DNA of 64,000 bases from Bradyrhizobium sp. CCBAU 51765 (GCF_015291725.1 NZ_CP030038.1:4329001-4393000), one strand, 5' to 3'. Counted from the first letter of the stretch, positions 23,869 to 32,896 are shown. Translations and numbers: made by a program. Notes: generated by a model not told the origin, from the letters alone.

Positions 23869-26800
23869 TTCGCCGCCCGCACCTCGACCGTACCCGTGCC
23901 GGTCCGCCCATAGCGCGAAGGATTATACATATCCTCGACATAGGCCTGCGGCAGCACATATTTGCCGGGCGACACCGCGCGCACGACATAGGCGACGGTG
24001 AACACCGATTTGGAATCCGAGGCCCGGTCGACCGCCGCGGTGAAGCGGTCATCGCGGAACTCGGTATCCTCGGGCTCCTCGCCGTCCTCGATCCAGTCCA
24101 GCGTGCCGCTATCGCCGGAGGACACCAGCTTGGGATTGTCGATCTCCAGGCCCGCGGGCAGATAATCCGACACCATGATGTGGCCGTACTCGGGCTTGGC
24201 CTCGGTGATCCTCAGCACCACCGCAAAGCGCTGGTTCTGCTTGACCTTGCTGATATCGGCCGGCTTGCCGTCGAGCGTGAAATAGCTGCGCTCGATCTTG
24301 AAGCCGTTGGATGCGGCGGGCTCCGGCGTCACCGGCGAGCCCGACACCGAGACCACCGCCTGCACAGGCGCATCGCCGGTGTTGGTGATCTTCAGCGGCT
24401 TGCCGCTCAGCGTGTCCGCCTTGTAGCTACGGTAGAGCGCGGTCTTGACCGGCTGGCCGTCGACCTCGATCGAGAGGTTCTCCTTAGCGAGCGCCCGCGC
24501 CGCCAGCACCAGCCACGCATTCTCCTGCGTGGAGGTATAGGGCGTCAGTCCGCGCGCGGACTCGACCCGCGACACGGCCTGCGTCAACGTCGCCTTCGGC
24601 GCGTTACCTTCACTGGCGAGCGAGACAAGCGCTGCGGCATCGCGCAGCTGCGAACCGTAATCGGTGCGGCCGAACTCCAGCACCGGCTTGGGCGCGAGGC
24701 TGTCGAGCGCGGCAGCATAGACCCGCTCGGCGCGATTGCGGTCGCCGACCAGAGCAAGGGCTGCCGCAAGCTGCGACTTTGCGATCGGCGTCGCAAGGTT
24801 GTTCAGCTTGGTGTCGGCGAGATAGCGGAGATCGCCAATCGGCGCCGCGCCGTTGCGCGCCAGCACGTAGAGGCCATAGGCGAGATCGCGGCCGCCATCC
24901 TTCTCCGGCTCGTCGGCATTGACGACGGAGTTGCGGATGCGATCGAGCGCGTTCTTGAACAGCACGTCCGGCACCGCAAAGCCCTTTTCGCGGGCGCGGG
25001 TGAGGAAGTCGGTCACGTAAGCATCGAGCCAGGCATCGTCGCCGCCCGCCGACCACAGGCCGAACGAGCCGTTCGAGCCCTGGCGGGCCAGCAACCGCTC
25101 GATCGCGTCGCGGATGCGCTGGTCGACCTCGGTGTCCATGGCGAGATGCGCGCCGGCGGCGAGATCGTTGACATAGAGCAACGGCATGGCCCGGCTCGTG
25201 ATCTGCTCCGAGCAGCCATAGGGATAGCGATCGAGCGCCTTGAGGATCGTCGCCGCATCGAGCGCGGTGGACAGGCTGGCCGAGACCGAGACGCTTCCGG
25301 TGCCCGGCACGAGGTCGGAGAACATGTCCGAGGTCAGCGTCAGGCTCTCGCCTTTCGCCAGGGTGCGGATCGAGCGCCGTGCCAGCACCTGCGTCGCCGC
25401 CTTGACGTCGAAGGCATAGTGGCGCGCCAGCGCGAGGCCATTCGGGCCCCGGATATCGACGTCGAGCGTCGCCTGCCCCGCCGCAGTCGCGTCGATCGCG
25501 AGCGAGAACGCGTTGCGCTGCTTGGCGGCAAGCTTCACGGTGGTCGCGGGATTGCCGGTCATCTTCACCGGGCCGCCCGTCTTCACGTTGATGACGTAGT
25601 CGCCAGCCTGGCCCTCGACATTGTCGATCTCGAGATTGACCGTGCCGTGGTCGCCGTTGAGCAGGAAGCGCGGCAGGGTCGTGGTCAGCACCACGGGATC
25701 GCGGATGACGACGTCGGTGTTGGCACGGCCGAGCTTCGTGGCGGTCCACGCCACCGCCATCACGCGCGCGGTGCCGGCGAACTCCGGAATGTCGAAGCTG
25801 ACCTCGGCCGTGCCGTCGGCGGCGACCGTGACGATGCCCGAATAGAGGGCGAGCGGTTTTTGCGCGGGCGGTGAGCCCTGGAGTTCACCAGCGCCGGCGT
25901 CGCCGCCGGACTTGATCTGGCCGCGCGTGCCCGACATGCCGTCGATGAGTTGCCCGTAGAGATCGCGGATCTCCGCGCTCAGGCGGCGCTGGCCGAGATA
26001 GTAATCGTCCGGCGCCGGCGGCTTGTAATTGGTGAGGTTGAGGATGCCGACATCGACCGCGGCGATGACGACCTTGGCGTCCTCGCCCGGATTGAGCCCG
26101 TCGAGCTTGACCGGGATCTTCAGCGTGGAGTTCGGCCGGATCAGCGAAGGCGGCGTCAGCTTCACCTGCAGCGTCCGGGCCTGCTTGTCGATGCCGAACC
26201 ATTTCAACCCGATCGCGCGGCCCGGCATGCGCAGGGCCGCCGCATCGAGCGGCCGGCGCAACGTCGCCACGACGTAGGCGCCGGTGCCCCAGTCCTTGCC
26301 GACCGGGAGCTTTACTTGCGCGGTGCCTTCCTTGACGTCGATGGTCTGCGTCGTCAGCAGGCGATCGCCGACCACGTTGACGGTCAGCTTGCCGGCGCTG
26401 CGGACGTTGACCGACACCGTCATGGTGTCACCCGAGGCGTATTGCGGCTTGTCGATCGAGGTCTCCAACAGGTCCGGCGTGTCGGCGCTGCCGTCGGAGT
26501 ACCAGCCGACGTCGAACTGCACCGAGGTCACCGGGCCGTCCGCATCGTTCGATTTCACATCGAGCCTGTAACGACCGGGCTGGGGGCTGAGCGAGATGCG
26601 CGATGGCTTGTCAGCAGCGATCGTGACGTCGCCGTCGGCCACGCGCGAGGTCGACTTGACCGGCTCGTACTCCCAATAATTGTTCTGGCGGTACCATTGG
26701 TAGCGCGATTCCATCTTCAGGAGCTCATAGCGCAGCCCGTCGCGCGGCAGCGTCTTGCCCTCGGGTGAGACGAACACGATCTCGAACTCGGCCTTGTCGC

Positions 26801-29069
26801 CCTCGGCGACGTTCTTGTCGCCGAACAGCGGCTTCACGCCGATCATGGCGGTTGCCGGCGCGACCGGCAGCACCAGCTTGCGCTCGACGGCGCGGCCGCC
26901 GGTCTCGACCATGCGGATGAAGATCTGCGCCTCCTGCGGCCGGGTCGAGGCCGGCTGCTTGTCCAGCGTGACCGGGAAAGTCGCAACGCCGTTGGCGTCC
27001 GCCTCGGGCAGATTCTCGAGCGGCGTGCGCTCGTTCGAACTGGTCTCCTCGTCGTCGACGCCAAACTGGTAGCCGGCAAAGCCGGGGCGCTCGCTCGCCG
27101 GCGCAACCAGCATGTCGCCTTCGAGCTGGAGGCCGGAAGCCGGCGCGCCATAGAGGAAATGGCCGTCCGCCTTCAGCTCCACTGGAGCATTAGCTTTGAT
27201 CAGCTTGTCCTTGGTCGACAAATCGAATTCGATCCGATCCGGGACGTAATCCTCGACCAGGAAGGTGGTCTCGCCGACGGACGATCCCTTCGGATCGGTG
27301 AAGGCGCGCACCCGCCACGTTCCGGTGGGAACGGCCGAGTTGAGGGGCACGGCCAGCGTGCGGCCGCCGGCGCCCTGGTCGGCCAGCACGGCACGGCGGA
27401 ATTCGACGCCGTCGGGACGCTCGATCACGAGCGTCATCGGCCCGCCGGTGACGGCATTGCCCTGACCGTCACGCAACAGCGCGGTCAGATAGACGGTCTC
27501 GCTGGAGCGGTAGACGCCGCGCTCGGCATAAACGAACGCGTCGGCGCCGGCCGGCACCGCACGTCCCGAAACGCCACGGTCGGAAAGATCAAAGGCGGAG
27601 GACTTGAGGCTGAGGAAGGCATAGTCGGCCTTCTCGCCGGTCACGGTGAGCATCGCCGGCGACAGGCCGCCCTCGCCGCGCGCGAGCCCTGCTTCGAACA
27701 GCACGTGGCCGCTGTCGTCGGTCTTGCGGGTGGCCAAAATCTCGTTGTTGCGGGCAACCAGCCGCACCTCGGCCTTGCCGACCGGATCGGTCGAGGCCAG
27801 CGAGTTGACGAAGACATGGATGCCGTCATTGCCGGAATAGGCGGAGACGCCGAGGTCGGAAACGATGAACCATTGCGTCGCGAGCTGGGACTCGTCGTCC
27901 GAGCCCGGGCCCTTGGCCGCGGCGGTCATCACGTAGACACCGGGCTGCAGCTCGCCGAGCGCCTGGTCCACCGGGAATGCGGTGGTGACGTCCTGGTTCA
28001 GCGTCATCGCGGTCGCGAGTTCGCCGGACCAGACCTTGACGCCGCGCTGGTCGCCGAGATCGGAGAGCTGGTATGTCGACAGCGTCCTCTGGAAGTCGCT
28101 GTCGACCACCGTGTTGATCAGATTGCGGTCGCCGATCCGGAAGACGTTGATGTTGACCGCGGGCGTGTTGACGCTGACCACGGGAATGCCGCGCTGGCCG
28201 GTCCGCGGCAGCACATAGGCGCGGCTGGTGAAGCACACGAAGGGCTTGCGGTCGCGCACATAGATGTTGAACTCGGCCGATTTCGGCAGGCCCTCCTTCA
28301 CCGTGGACGGCAGGCCCGCGCGCAGATTGATGTTGTAGCGCTCGCCGTGCTTCAGCCCGTCGACGCAGAGCTGCTTGCCTTCTGCCGACAGCGCCGGCTT
28401 GTCCTGCCCCGCCAGCGCCAGGAACGGCGCGAAGTCGGTACGCTTGGCAAGCTCTTCCGAGAACTGGAAGCAGGCGCGCGGGCTCGCCGAATCCGAGTCC
28501 ACGGTGTAGTCGAGCAGCCGGAAGCCGTGCTCGTCGCGCATCTTCTCATATTGACCGCGGACGTCGGCGACCTCACGCATGTCGAGCGACAGCCGCAATG
28601 CATCCAGCGCCGGCCGCCACAGTTTTCGTTCGGCCAGCGACTTGCCGAGCACGGCGAGTGCGTCGGCCTCCTCGCCCGGGTTTCCGGCGCGCTGATAGGC
28701 GATGTAGGCCGCGGTCGAAGCACGCTCGAGCAGGAAGGTCTGCTCGCTCGAACTCTTGGGCGAGATCTGGAAGATGACCTTGGCAAGCCGCAGCCAGTTG
28801 CCGGCATCATCAGGCGTGGTGGCCGCGATCTGGCCGAGCACCGACAGCCCGTTGCGGTAATCATTGCGCCGGAAGGCGGCGTCGGCATCCGTGCGCAGCG
28901 TCGCGCTGGACTTGGCGACCGGCCCCGCCTCGCTCTTGATCTGGGCCTCCAGCTTGATCGCGGAATCGGCGAGATCGTCGCGTTTGAAGGCCTTGTCGGC
29001 GGCCTGCGCAGCGACAAGGCCGAGCGCCAGCGCGGCGCAGATCGTGACGGCGCGAACAAGACCGATCAT
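23865..29069 (-). CDS. Bacterial alpha-2-macroglobulin family protein (thioester type)
   Basis: Large periplasmic protease-trapping protein thought to defend the envelope together with PBP1C. 1734 residues from ATG 29069, with a Sec signal ending near AAQA-AD; the usual lipobox cysteine is absent. Macroglobulin-like domains occupy most of the first 1000 residues, with MG2-type sequence FVYAERGVYRSSETVYLTALLRD around 500-530. The reactive thioester motif is present as YGCSEQ with Cys about residue 1286, followed by the alpha-helical thioester domain and a terminal domain with SDYLPAGLEIDNP. It is first in the operon and overlaps the pbpC start by four bases. Confidence 0.92.
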   Translation of the reverse strand: MIGLVRAVTICAALALGLVAAQAADKAFKRDDLADSAIKLEAQIKSEAGPVAKSSATLRTDADAAFRRNDYRNGLSVLGQIAATTPDDAGNWLRLAKVIFQISPKSSSEQTFLLERASTAAYIAYQRAGNPGEEADALAVLGKSLAERKLWRPALDALRLSLDMREVADVRGQYEKMRDEHGFRLLDYTVDSDSASPRACFQFSEELAKRTDFAPFLALAGQDKPALSAEGKQLCVDGLKHGERYNINLRAGLPSTVKEGLPKSAEFNIYVRDRKPFVCFTSRAYVLPRTGQRGIPVVSVNTPAVNINVFRIGDRNLINTVVDSDFQRTLSTYQLSDLGDQRGVKVWSGELATAMTLNQDVTTAFPVDQALGELQPGVYVMTAAAKGPGSDDESQLATQWFIVSDLGVSAYSGNDGIHVFVNSLASTDPVGKAEVRLVARNNEILATRKTDDSGHVLFEAGLARGEGGLSPAMLTVTGEKADYAFLSLKSSAFDLSDRGVSGRAVPAGADAFVYAERGVYRSSETVYLTALLRDGQGNAVTGGPMTLVIERPDGVEFRRAVLADQGAGGRTLAVPLNSAVPTGTWRVRAFTDPKGSSVGETTFLVEDYVPDRIEFDLSTKDKLIKANAPVELKADGHFLYGAPASGLQLEGDMLVAPASERPGFAGYQFGVDDEETSSNERTPLENLPEADANGVATFPVTLDKQPASTRPQEAQIFIRMVETGGRAVERKLVLPVAPATAMIGVKPLFGDKNVAEGDKAEFEIVFVSPEGKTLPRDGLRYELLKMESRYQWYRQNNYWEYEPVKSTSRVADGDVTIAADKPSRISLSPQPGRYRLDVKSNDADGPVTSVQFDVGWYSDGSADTPDLLETSIDKPQYASGDTMTVSVNVRSAGKLTVNVVGDRLLTTQTIDVKEGTAQVKLPVGKDWGTGAYVVATLRRPLDAAALRMPGRAIGLKWFGIDKQARTLQVKLTPPSLIRPNSTLKIPVKLDGLNPGEDAKVVIAAVDVGILNLTNYKPPAPDDYYLGQRRLSAEIRDLYGQLIDGMSGTRGQIKSGGDAGAGELQGSPPAQKPLALYSGIVTVAADGTAEVSFDIPEFAGTARVMAVAWTATKLGRANTDVVIRDPVVLTTTLPRFLLNGDHGTVNLEIDNVEGQAGDYVINVKTGGPVKMTGNPATTVKLAAKQRNAFSLAIDATAAGQATLDVDIRGPNGLALARHYAFDVKAATQVLARRSIRTLAKGESLTLTSDMFSDLVPGTGSVSVSASLSTALDAATILKALDRYPYGCSEQITSRAMPLLYVNDLAAGAHLAMDTEVDQRIRDAIERLLARQGSNGSFGLWSAGGDDAWLDAYVTDFLTRAREKGFAVPDVLFKNALDRIRNSVVNADEPEKDGGRDLAYGLYVLARNGAAPIGDLRYLADTKLNNLATPIAKSQLAAALALVGDRNRAERVYAAALDSLAPKPVLEFGRTDYGSQLRDAAALVSLASEGNAPKATLTQAVSRVESARGLTPYTSTQENAWLVLAARALAKENLSIEVDGQPVKTALYRSYKADTLSGKPLKITNTGDAPVQAVVSVSGSPVTPEPAASNGFKIERSYFTLDGKPADISKVKQNQRFAVVLRITEAKPEYGHIMVSDYLPAGLEIDNPKLVSSGDSGTLDWIEDGEEPEDTEFRDDRFTAAVDRASDSKSVFTVAYVVRAVSPGKYVLPQAYVEDMYNPSRYGRTGTGTVEVRAAK

Positions 29070-29472
29070 GGATGGACTCCCGGAAATCGCGGACGAACGC
29101 CGCTTGTCGCAAGAAATGCGCGGAAAGGTGACGGCCTCAAGGCGATGGAACCAAATGTGCAAATCGTCGCAATCGCCATGTCAAGGCAAGCCCAGATGAG
29201 ACCGATCAAGATACCGCCGCACACGCCGTCCTGATGGCGCAGCAATACCGGACCAGTCGACCAGCGGCGGTGTCCCGGAAGCTCCTCAGCGGTCCCGGCG
29301 ATGTGATCCATCGTCCAGTCCGCTGCCGCTCAACCCGGCACCCTGACACGCCACTGTTCCACTTTGTCGCGGCATTGAGGAAAACGGTTCGGTTCAGGCT
29401 TGGCGAAACACCAGATTTTTCATATTGGCATGTTAGATGAACGGCCAGCCCCCAAACCGGGCGGCACAAAAC
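29070..29472. other. Intergenic upstream of tRNA-Arg and the A2M operon
   Basis: About 400 bases carrying the leader of the minus-strand A2M-pbpC operon and the promoter side of tRNA-Arg. Nothing else is recognisable: frames here have no motif and no repeat was identified. Confidence 0.4.
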
Positions 29473-29549
29473 GGTCCCGTAGCTCAACTGGATAGAGTAG
29501 CGGATTTCTACTCCGCGGGTTGCAGGTTCGAGTCCTGCCGGGATCGCCA
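29473..29549 (+). tRNA. tRNA-Arg (anticodon TCT), CCA encoded
   Basis: 77-nt cloverleaf: acceptor GGTCCCG pairs with CGGGATC, D-arm AGCTCAACTGGATAGAGT, anticodon stem GCGGA/TCCGC with loop TTTCTAC giving anticodon TCT at 29507-29509, T-arm GCAGG-TTCGAGT-CCTGC, discriminator G and genomic CCA at 29547-29549. Decodes AGA (and AGG by wobble), rare codons in a GC-rich genome. Frames across it on both strands are artefacts. Confidence 0.97.
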
Positions 29550-29738
29550 GTCTTCGTCTTGCGCCGGCATCCATCGGCGCACTGCGCCGCTGGCGTGCAA
29601 TGGACTGACGGGCGATACGACGCATAATCGCCGATCCATCGTCCTTCACGAATGCGTGGGTCATGCCGCTCCGGGCTTTCAACCGAGCACATCGGCCCTA
29701 TCTATCCGCCGGGCGAAGTGTGCCCGAGAAGGATCCCG

Positions 29739-29981
29739 ATGCCTCAACCCGAATGGACGAGAATGGCGATCGCATCTGCGGTTGCGATTGTCGCGATGTC
29801 GTACTTGGCGATTGACGCAGGCCTCGTGAACACCAATGTGATCACAAAGCCCATCAAGGTGGCGCAGGCATCGATCGTCGGCGCCGCGACGGGTCAGCAT
29901 CACCTTGCCTTTGCCGTTCAGGAGTGGGCGCGTGGCGGCCACGAGAGGCCCGCCCTGGAGCACTGCCTGGCGGTCGATTGA
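29739..29981 (+). CDS. Small hypothetical protein with one membrane segment
   Basis: 80 residues from ATG 29739, preceded by GAGAAGGA at a usable distance. Residues about 9-29 (MAIASAVAIVAMSYLAIDAG) form one hydrophobic segment, and the rest is mildly polar. It is not recognised. It stands between tRNA-Arg and a convergent PLP enzyme gene. Position, ribosome site and hydrophobic pattern argue it is real, but I have no family match. Confidence 0.5.
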   Translation: MPQPEWTRMAIASAVAIVAMSYLAIDAGLVNTNVITKPIKVAQASIVGAATGQHHLAFAVQEWARGGHERPALEHCLAVD

Positions 29982-30029
29982 TGCGTGGCGCGCCTCGCGC
30001 GGCTGTCGCCGATGCCGCGCATTCAGCCT

Positions 30030-31304
30030 TCACCTCTGATGCGCCATCCACCACCGCGCAATGGCGGCGGCCAGATCATTCCAAAGCTCCGTCGGAAGAT
30101 CCGGGACCGCCACCCGGACGCTATATTGGTCCGTGGTCGCATCGTGAAACCATTCGGTCGCCGCGAAATCGAAGCCGAAGCTGCCGGCGTGGCGGATGGG
30201 AAAACCCTCCCCGCGCAATTCGCTGCTCATGTCTTCGGCAGCCTGCCGCGCTGCCGCCTCGTTGAGCACCCGCTTTCCTCGGAGGGTCACGTACAGGCCG
30301 TGGGTGAAATGAAGCTCGGCCGAGAGCGACGGAAGCTTCGCAGCAAAATATCGAGCCGCGCCTCGGCCGTTGCGCAAAATCGCCGCGACACGCCTCTGTG
30401 TGAGGGCCCAGTACGCCGCGTTGCCTGCGAAGGGCGGGAAGTGCGCCGGCAACGCCGCGCCGCCGAACAGCCGCACCGCGTTTCGGGTTTCGAACGCGAG
30501 ACGTGCCCATTCAACGCCCCCGGCCCGCCACTGCTGATGTTCGTTCCCTTGCACGAAAACGGCTGAGCCGAGCCGGCCATATTCCGCTCCGAGCGAATCG
30601 AGCTTGTTGTGGCTTCGCACCAACACCAGCGGGATTCCGTATCGCCGGGCCCATCTCAGGACACGCCTGATGCGGCCTGACCTGCCGGCGAAGCATGTCG
30701 TGTCGAAAACCAGGAGATCGAGGCCCGAGCCGTCACAGCGCAGCGCCGCCTCGAAAGCGCCGGCGAAGGAGCAGGAATCCAACAGAAGTATTCGCCGCGA
30801 GTTTGCCGGAGCAAACGCATCGCTCAGCGGCAGCTTCAAGGCCTCGAGCCGCAAATGCGGGACGAAGCCCCGGATCAGCTCCAGCGTCTCTCCATAGGAG
30901 CCTGGAAGCACCAGGACATCGGCCTTCTCGACGATTTGCGCGGAGGCGAGCAGCACGGCGGAGATCGCGGCCATGCCCGAGGCGGTATAGACCGCCGTGC
31001 TCGTGGAGCCGTAGTCGAGCTCATAGAACGAAGGACCGCGCACCGTGAGATCGGCCCTCTGGTAGTCGTAACTGAATGCGAACGGCCCGCTGGCGGGATC
31101 GGCCGTGTGCGACCAGGCTGTCTCCGTCGCCTTCCACTCCTGCAACTCGTGCTCCGCCCTCAGCGCAGCAGTGATCTGGAATTTGGACCTGACGACCTCG
31201 TCGACCGAACGCGGACACGGCAGATCGAACCGGCTTCTCAGGCAGTCATTCAACAGCCTGAGTTCCTCGTGCTTTCGCTCCAGATAGGCTTGAATGGTCT
31301 CCAT
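30030..31304 (-). CDS. Orphan PLP-dependent (fold type I) enzyme-like protein
   Basis: 424 residues. Fold type I features are visible: a phosphate-binding TASGMAAISAVLLAS at about 107-121, a cofactor-ring Asp in LLVFDTTCF (D201), and a likely Schiff-base lysine in LVRSHNKLDSLGA (K234), which sits where Cys/Met-metabolism enzymes have S.TKY..GH. The surroundings of that lysine are unlike any common family I know, and the N-terminal 60 residues are helical and charged. No partner gene is adjacent, so substrate and reaction are unassigned. A cystathionine synthase-like or amino acid side-chain lyase activity is possible but is inference. Confidence 0.7.
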   Translation of the reverse strand: METIQAYLERKHEELRLLNDCLRSRFDLPCPRSVDEVVRSKFQITAALRAEHELQEWKATETAWSHTADPASGPFAFSYDYQRADLTVRGPSFYELDYGSTSTAVYTASGMAAISAVLLASAQIVEKADVLVLPGSYGETLELIRGFVPHLRLEALKLPLSDAFAPANSRRILLLDSCSFAGAFEAALRCDGSGLDLLVFDTTCFAGRSGRIRRVLRWARRYGIPLVLVRSHNKLDSLGAEYGRLGSAVFVQGNEHQQWRAGGVEWARLAFETRNAVRLFGGAALPAHFPPFAGNAAYWALTQRRVAAILRNGRGAARYFAAKLPSLSAELHFTHGLYVTLRGKRVLNEAAARQAAEDMSSELRGEGFPIRHAGSFGFDFAATEWFHDATTDQYSVRVAVPDLPTELWNDLAAAIARWWMAHQR

Positions 31305-31417
31305 GCGCGTCTTGACGGCTCCGATGGGACGTCAACGTCCGGAAGACGCCGTGGGTCCAACGCGCCCGCTGCAACGAACACGCGTCCTCGCAGTTGAATC
31401 CACACAAGGAGGACAGC

Positions 31418-31645
31418 ATGGCTGACATCAGAGAGCACATGAAGATCATCGGCAAGGACGGCGCACATGTCGGCACCGTCGATCGCGTCGAGGGCAATCG
31501 CATCAAGTTGACGCGCAAGGACAGCCCGGAGGGTCACAAGGACCATCATCACTATATCGATACGAAATATGTCGGTGCCGTCGAAGGCGACATCGTCAAG
31601 CTGTCGGTGAATGCCGACGCCGTACCGAAGACGGAAGCTGCCTGA
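31418..31645 (+). CDS. DUF2171 family small protein
   Basis: 75 residues from ATG 31418 with an excellent ribosome site (AGGAGG, 7 bases upstream), which decides against the in-frame ATG at 31394. MADIREHMKIIGKDGAHVGTVDRVEG is the DUF2171 signature; such PRC-barrel-like proteins occur in stress regulons of alphaproteobacteria. The C-terminal half is charged and His-rich (GHKDHHHYID). A Rho-independent terminator follows, so it is a one-gene transcript. Confidence 0.85.
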   Translation: MADIREHMKIIGKDGAHVGTVDRVEGNRIKLTRKDSPEGHKDHHHYIDTKYVGAVEGDIVKLSVNADAVPKTEAA

Positions 31646-31663
31646 AACACTGCTGAAACACTG

Positions 31664-31688
31664 AGCCCCTTCGGGGGCTTTTTGTTTG
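31664..31688 (+). terminator. Rho-independent terminator after the DUF2171 gene
   Basis: AGCCCC-TTCG-GGGGCT stem-loop followed by a run of T residues (CTTTTTGTTTG), 18 bases after the stop codon. Confidence 0.85.
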
Positions 31689-31782
31689 TTCACGATCCGA
31701 CTCCGCTTCGTTCGCAAAGCACGAATCGCGATCGCAAATTACGAGGCCGGGGATTCGTTAATGAGCGGTTTAGCCAGGTCGG

Positions 31783-31995
31783 TCATGCACTCACGAGCAC
31801 GGGCCGCAGCCGATAGGCATCGATCGCGGCATTCGACAGCAACAGCCTGCGTCGCTCTCCGCGCAACATCATGCGGTCGATCCGGTTCAAGATGAAGCGG
31901 GCGGAATCCTTGTGCTCGCCCGTGAGCAGGCCGGACTGGTCGAGATATCGCCAGGCGATCTCGAAAGACTGTGCGCGTAGCTCGGGATCGGTCAT
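31783..31995 (-). CDS. Small hypothetical protein behind an EcfG-type promoter
   Basis: 70 residues, soluble, charged (MTDPELRAQSFEIAWRYLDQSGLL), with no membrane segment or known motif. A near-perfect EcfG promoter (GGAAC-N16-CGTT, minus strand, 32004-32028) ends only 9 bases before ATG 31995, so the mRNA would be leaderless or nearly so; no Shine-Dalgarno is visible. Suggests a general stress response gene. Unknown function. Confidence 0.65.
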   Translation of the reverse strand: MTDPELRAQSFEIAWRYLDQSGLLTGEHKDSARFILNRIDRMMLRGERRRLLLSNAAIDAYRLRPVLVSA

Positions 31996-32003
31996 AGCCG
32001 CAC

Positions 32004-32028
32004 AACGCTGCCACGGAACGAATGTTCC
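32004..32028 (-). promoter_or_regulatory. EcfG (general stress) promoter, minus strand
   Basis: Minus-strand GGAAC at 32028-32024, 16 bases, then CGTT at 32007-32004. This equals the alphaproteobacterial EcfG consensus GGAAC-N16/17-CGTT. It reads into the 70-residue gene at 31995. Confidence 0.65.
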
Positions 32029-32078
32029 TGCGCGCCAAGCGCGCGAGCCGAGCAGAGTTCAGCGCCGCCGATCGATGC

Positions 32079-32103
32079 GGAACGAACGCGCAATCAGCGC
32101 GTT
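32079..32103 (+). promoter_or_regulatory. EcfG (general stress) promoter, plus strand
   Basis: GGAAC at 32079-32083, 16 bases, CGTT at 32100-32103. An exact match to the consensus. Downstream is no plus-strand gene before a terminator at 32157, so it may drive a small RNA. Confidence 0.65.
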
Positions 32104-32109
32104 GGGCAT

Positions 32110-32190
32110 CCGACTCGAGTGGTGCCGACCTGCCAACCCCGGTCGGCTTTGAAGGACCCCGTGCTTGTCCCCCGAGCACGGGGTTTTTCT
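32110..32190 (+). ncRNA. Candidate stress-induced small RNA with C-rich terminator loop
   Basis: About 80 nt between the EcfG promoter at 32079-32103 and a terminator at 32157-32188. It includes a small hairpin around CCGACC...GGTCGG (32127-32147) and no plausible open frame. The terminator loop holds TCCCCC, resembling loops of two other candidates at 62.7 and 63.4 kb. Transcription is inferred only from promoter and terminator. Confidence 0.5.
32157..32189 (+). terminator. Rho-independent terminator
   Basis: Nine-bp stem CCCCGTGCT / AGCACGGGG with a nine-base loop (TGTCCCCCG) and a following TTTTT run. Confidence 0.85.
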
Positions 32191-32202
32191 CATTCGGCCG
32201 CC

Positions 32203-32388
32203 CTATTCAATCCGAGCCATGTGGCTGGCTGTCGATGAGGAGTCGGCATGCTCATCGGGTGGATCGCGGGCGAGCTGATGCCACGCCAGGGCCAGCTGGA
32301 TCAGCCGTTGCCGGTCGGCACCTTCGGCCTCCGCGGCCCGCTTCATTGCGGCCTCGGCTTCGTGCTGTGGATCGTACTCGGTGCACAT
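32203..32388 (-). CDS. Small hypothetical protein
   Basis: 61 residues from ATG 32388, helical and charged (HEAEAAMKRAAEAEGADRQRLIQLALAWHQLARDP). No signal or membrane segment. The heptad-like Ala/Glu/Arg spacing fits a short helical protein seen in related soil bacteria, but I cannot name a family. It is transcribed away from the neighbouring small gene at 32552. Confidence 0.55.
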   Translation of the reverse strand: MCTEYDPQHEAEAAMKRAAEAEGADRQRLIQLALAWHQLARDPPDEHADSSSTASHMARIE

Positions 32389-32551
32389 GGGGCGACCCTA
32401 GCCGGTCATCTGGACAAGCCCATGGCAATTTCGTCCGTATGATTGCGGGGTGCTTTGAGGCCTCACGGACAGATCTGTGAACTACGTCACAGCCTGTCCC
32501 AGGCAATCTCCGCTAAACAGCGCTTCGACGCTTCTTGGATGAGGCCCGGTC

Positions 32552-32713
32552 ATGACACGCAAAGCAGCCACGGAAGTCATCGTCCCGAAGCAGCGACATA
32601 GCTCCAACCTGCTTGGCATCGCGTATCTTGGCACCATCGGCGTGGTGATGGTGGCCTGGATCGGCAGCCTGGTCTGGGCCACGATGGCATTCTTCAGCTG
32701 GCTCGTGTCCTGA
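32552..32713 (+). CDS. Short single-pass membrane protein
   Basis: 53 residues, ATG 32552 to TGA 32713. A basic start (MTRKAATEVIVPKQRHSSN) is followed by a hydrophobic segment at about 20-50 (GIAYLGTIGVVMVAWIGSLV and WATMAFFSWLV), enough for one membrane span or a hairpin. No family recognised. The reading frame is closed tightly around the hydrophobic stretch, which supports it being coding. Confidence 0.6.
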   Translation: MTRKAATEVIVPKQRHSSNLLGIAYLGTIGVVMVAWIGSLVWATMAFFSWLVS

Positions 32714-32775
32714 CGCGCGAGGCGATTGAGCAGCTCTTCGCGCGCATAAGTTGCGGGCGGTCCGCGCGCCACGAC

Positions 32776-32896
32776 GCTATCCGGGCAAGTGCGCCGCGGT
32801 TTTCTATCGCGACAAACGCGGAACGCGTTTGCGCGGGGATCATGCTGAAGCAAGATAACCTAGCGCATGACGTTTCATCCTCGTCCCATTGCGCTT
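32776..32896. repeat. Intergenic repeat family D, copy 1 (diverged)
   Basis: About 120 bp related to copies at 60371-60499 and 63136-63265. Shared landmarks are ATCCGG.(A/C)AAGTGCG, the palindromic core ACAAACGCGGAACGCGTTTG, GATCATGC and a terminal Ala-codon-like CATTGCGCT. This copy differs most in its last third. Confidence 0.75.

Noticed and set aside
29437..29829. Plus-strand frame of 130 codons overlapping tRNA-Arg
   Set aside because: It reads straight through the tRNA (the VAQLDRVADFYSAGCRFESC-like peptide is the well-known false translation of a tRNA gene).
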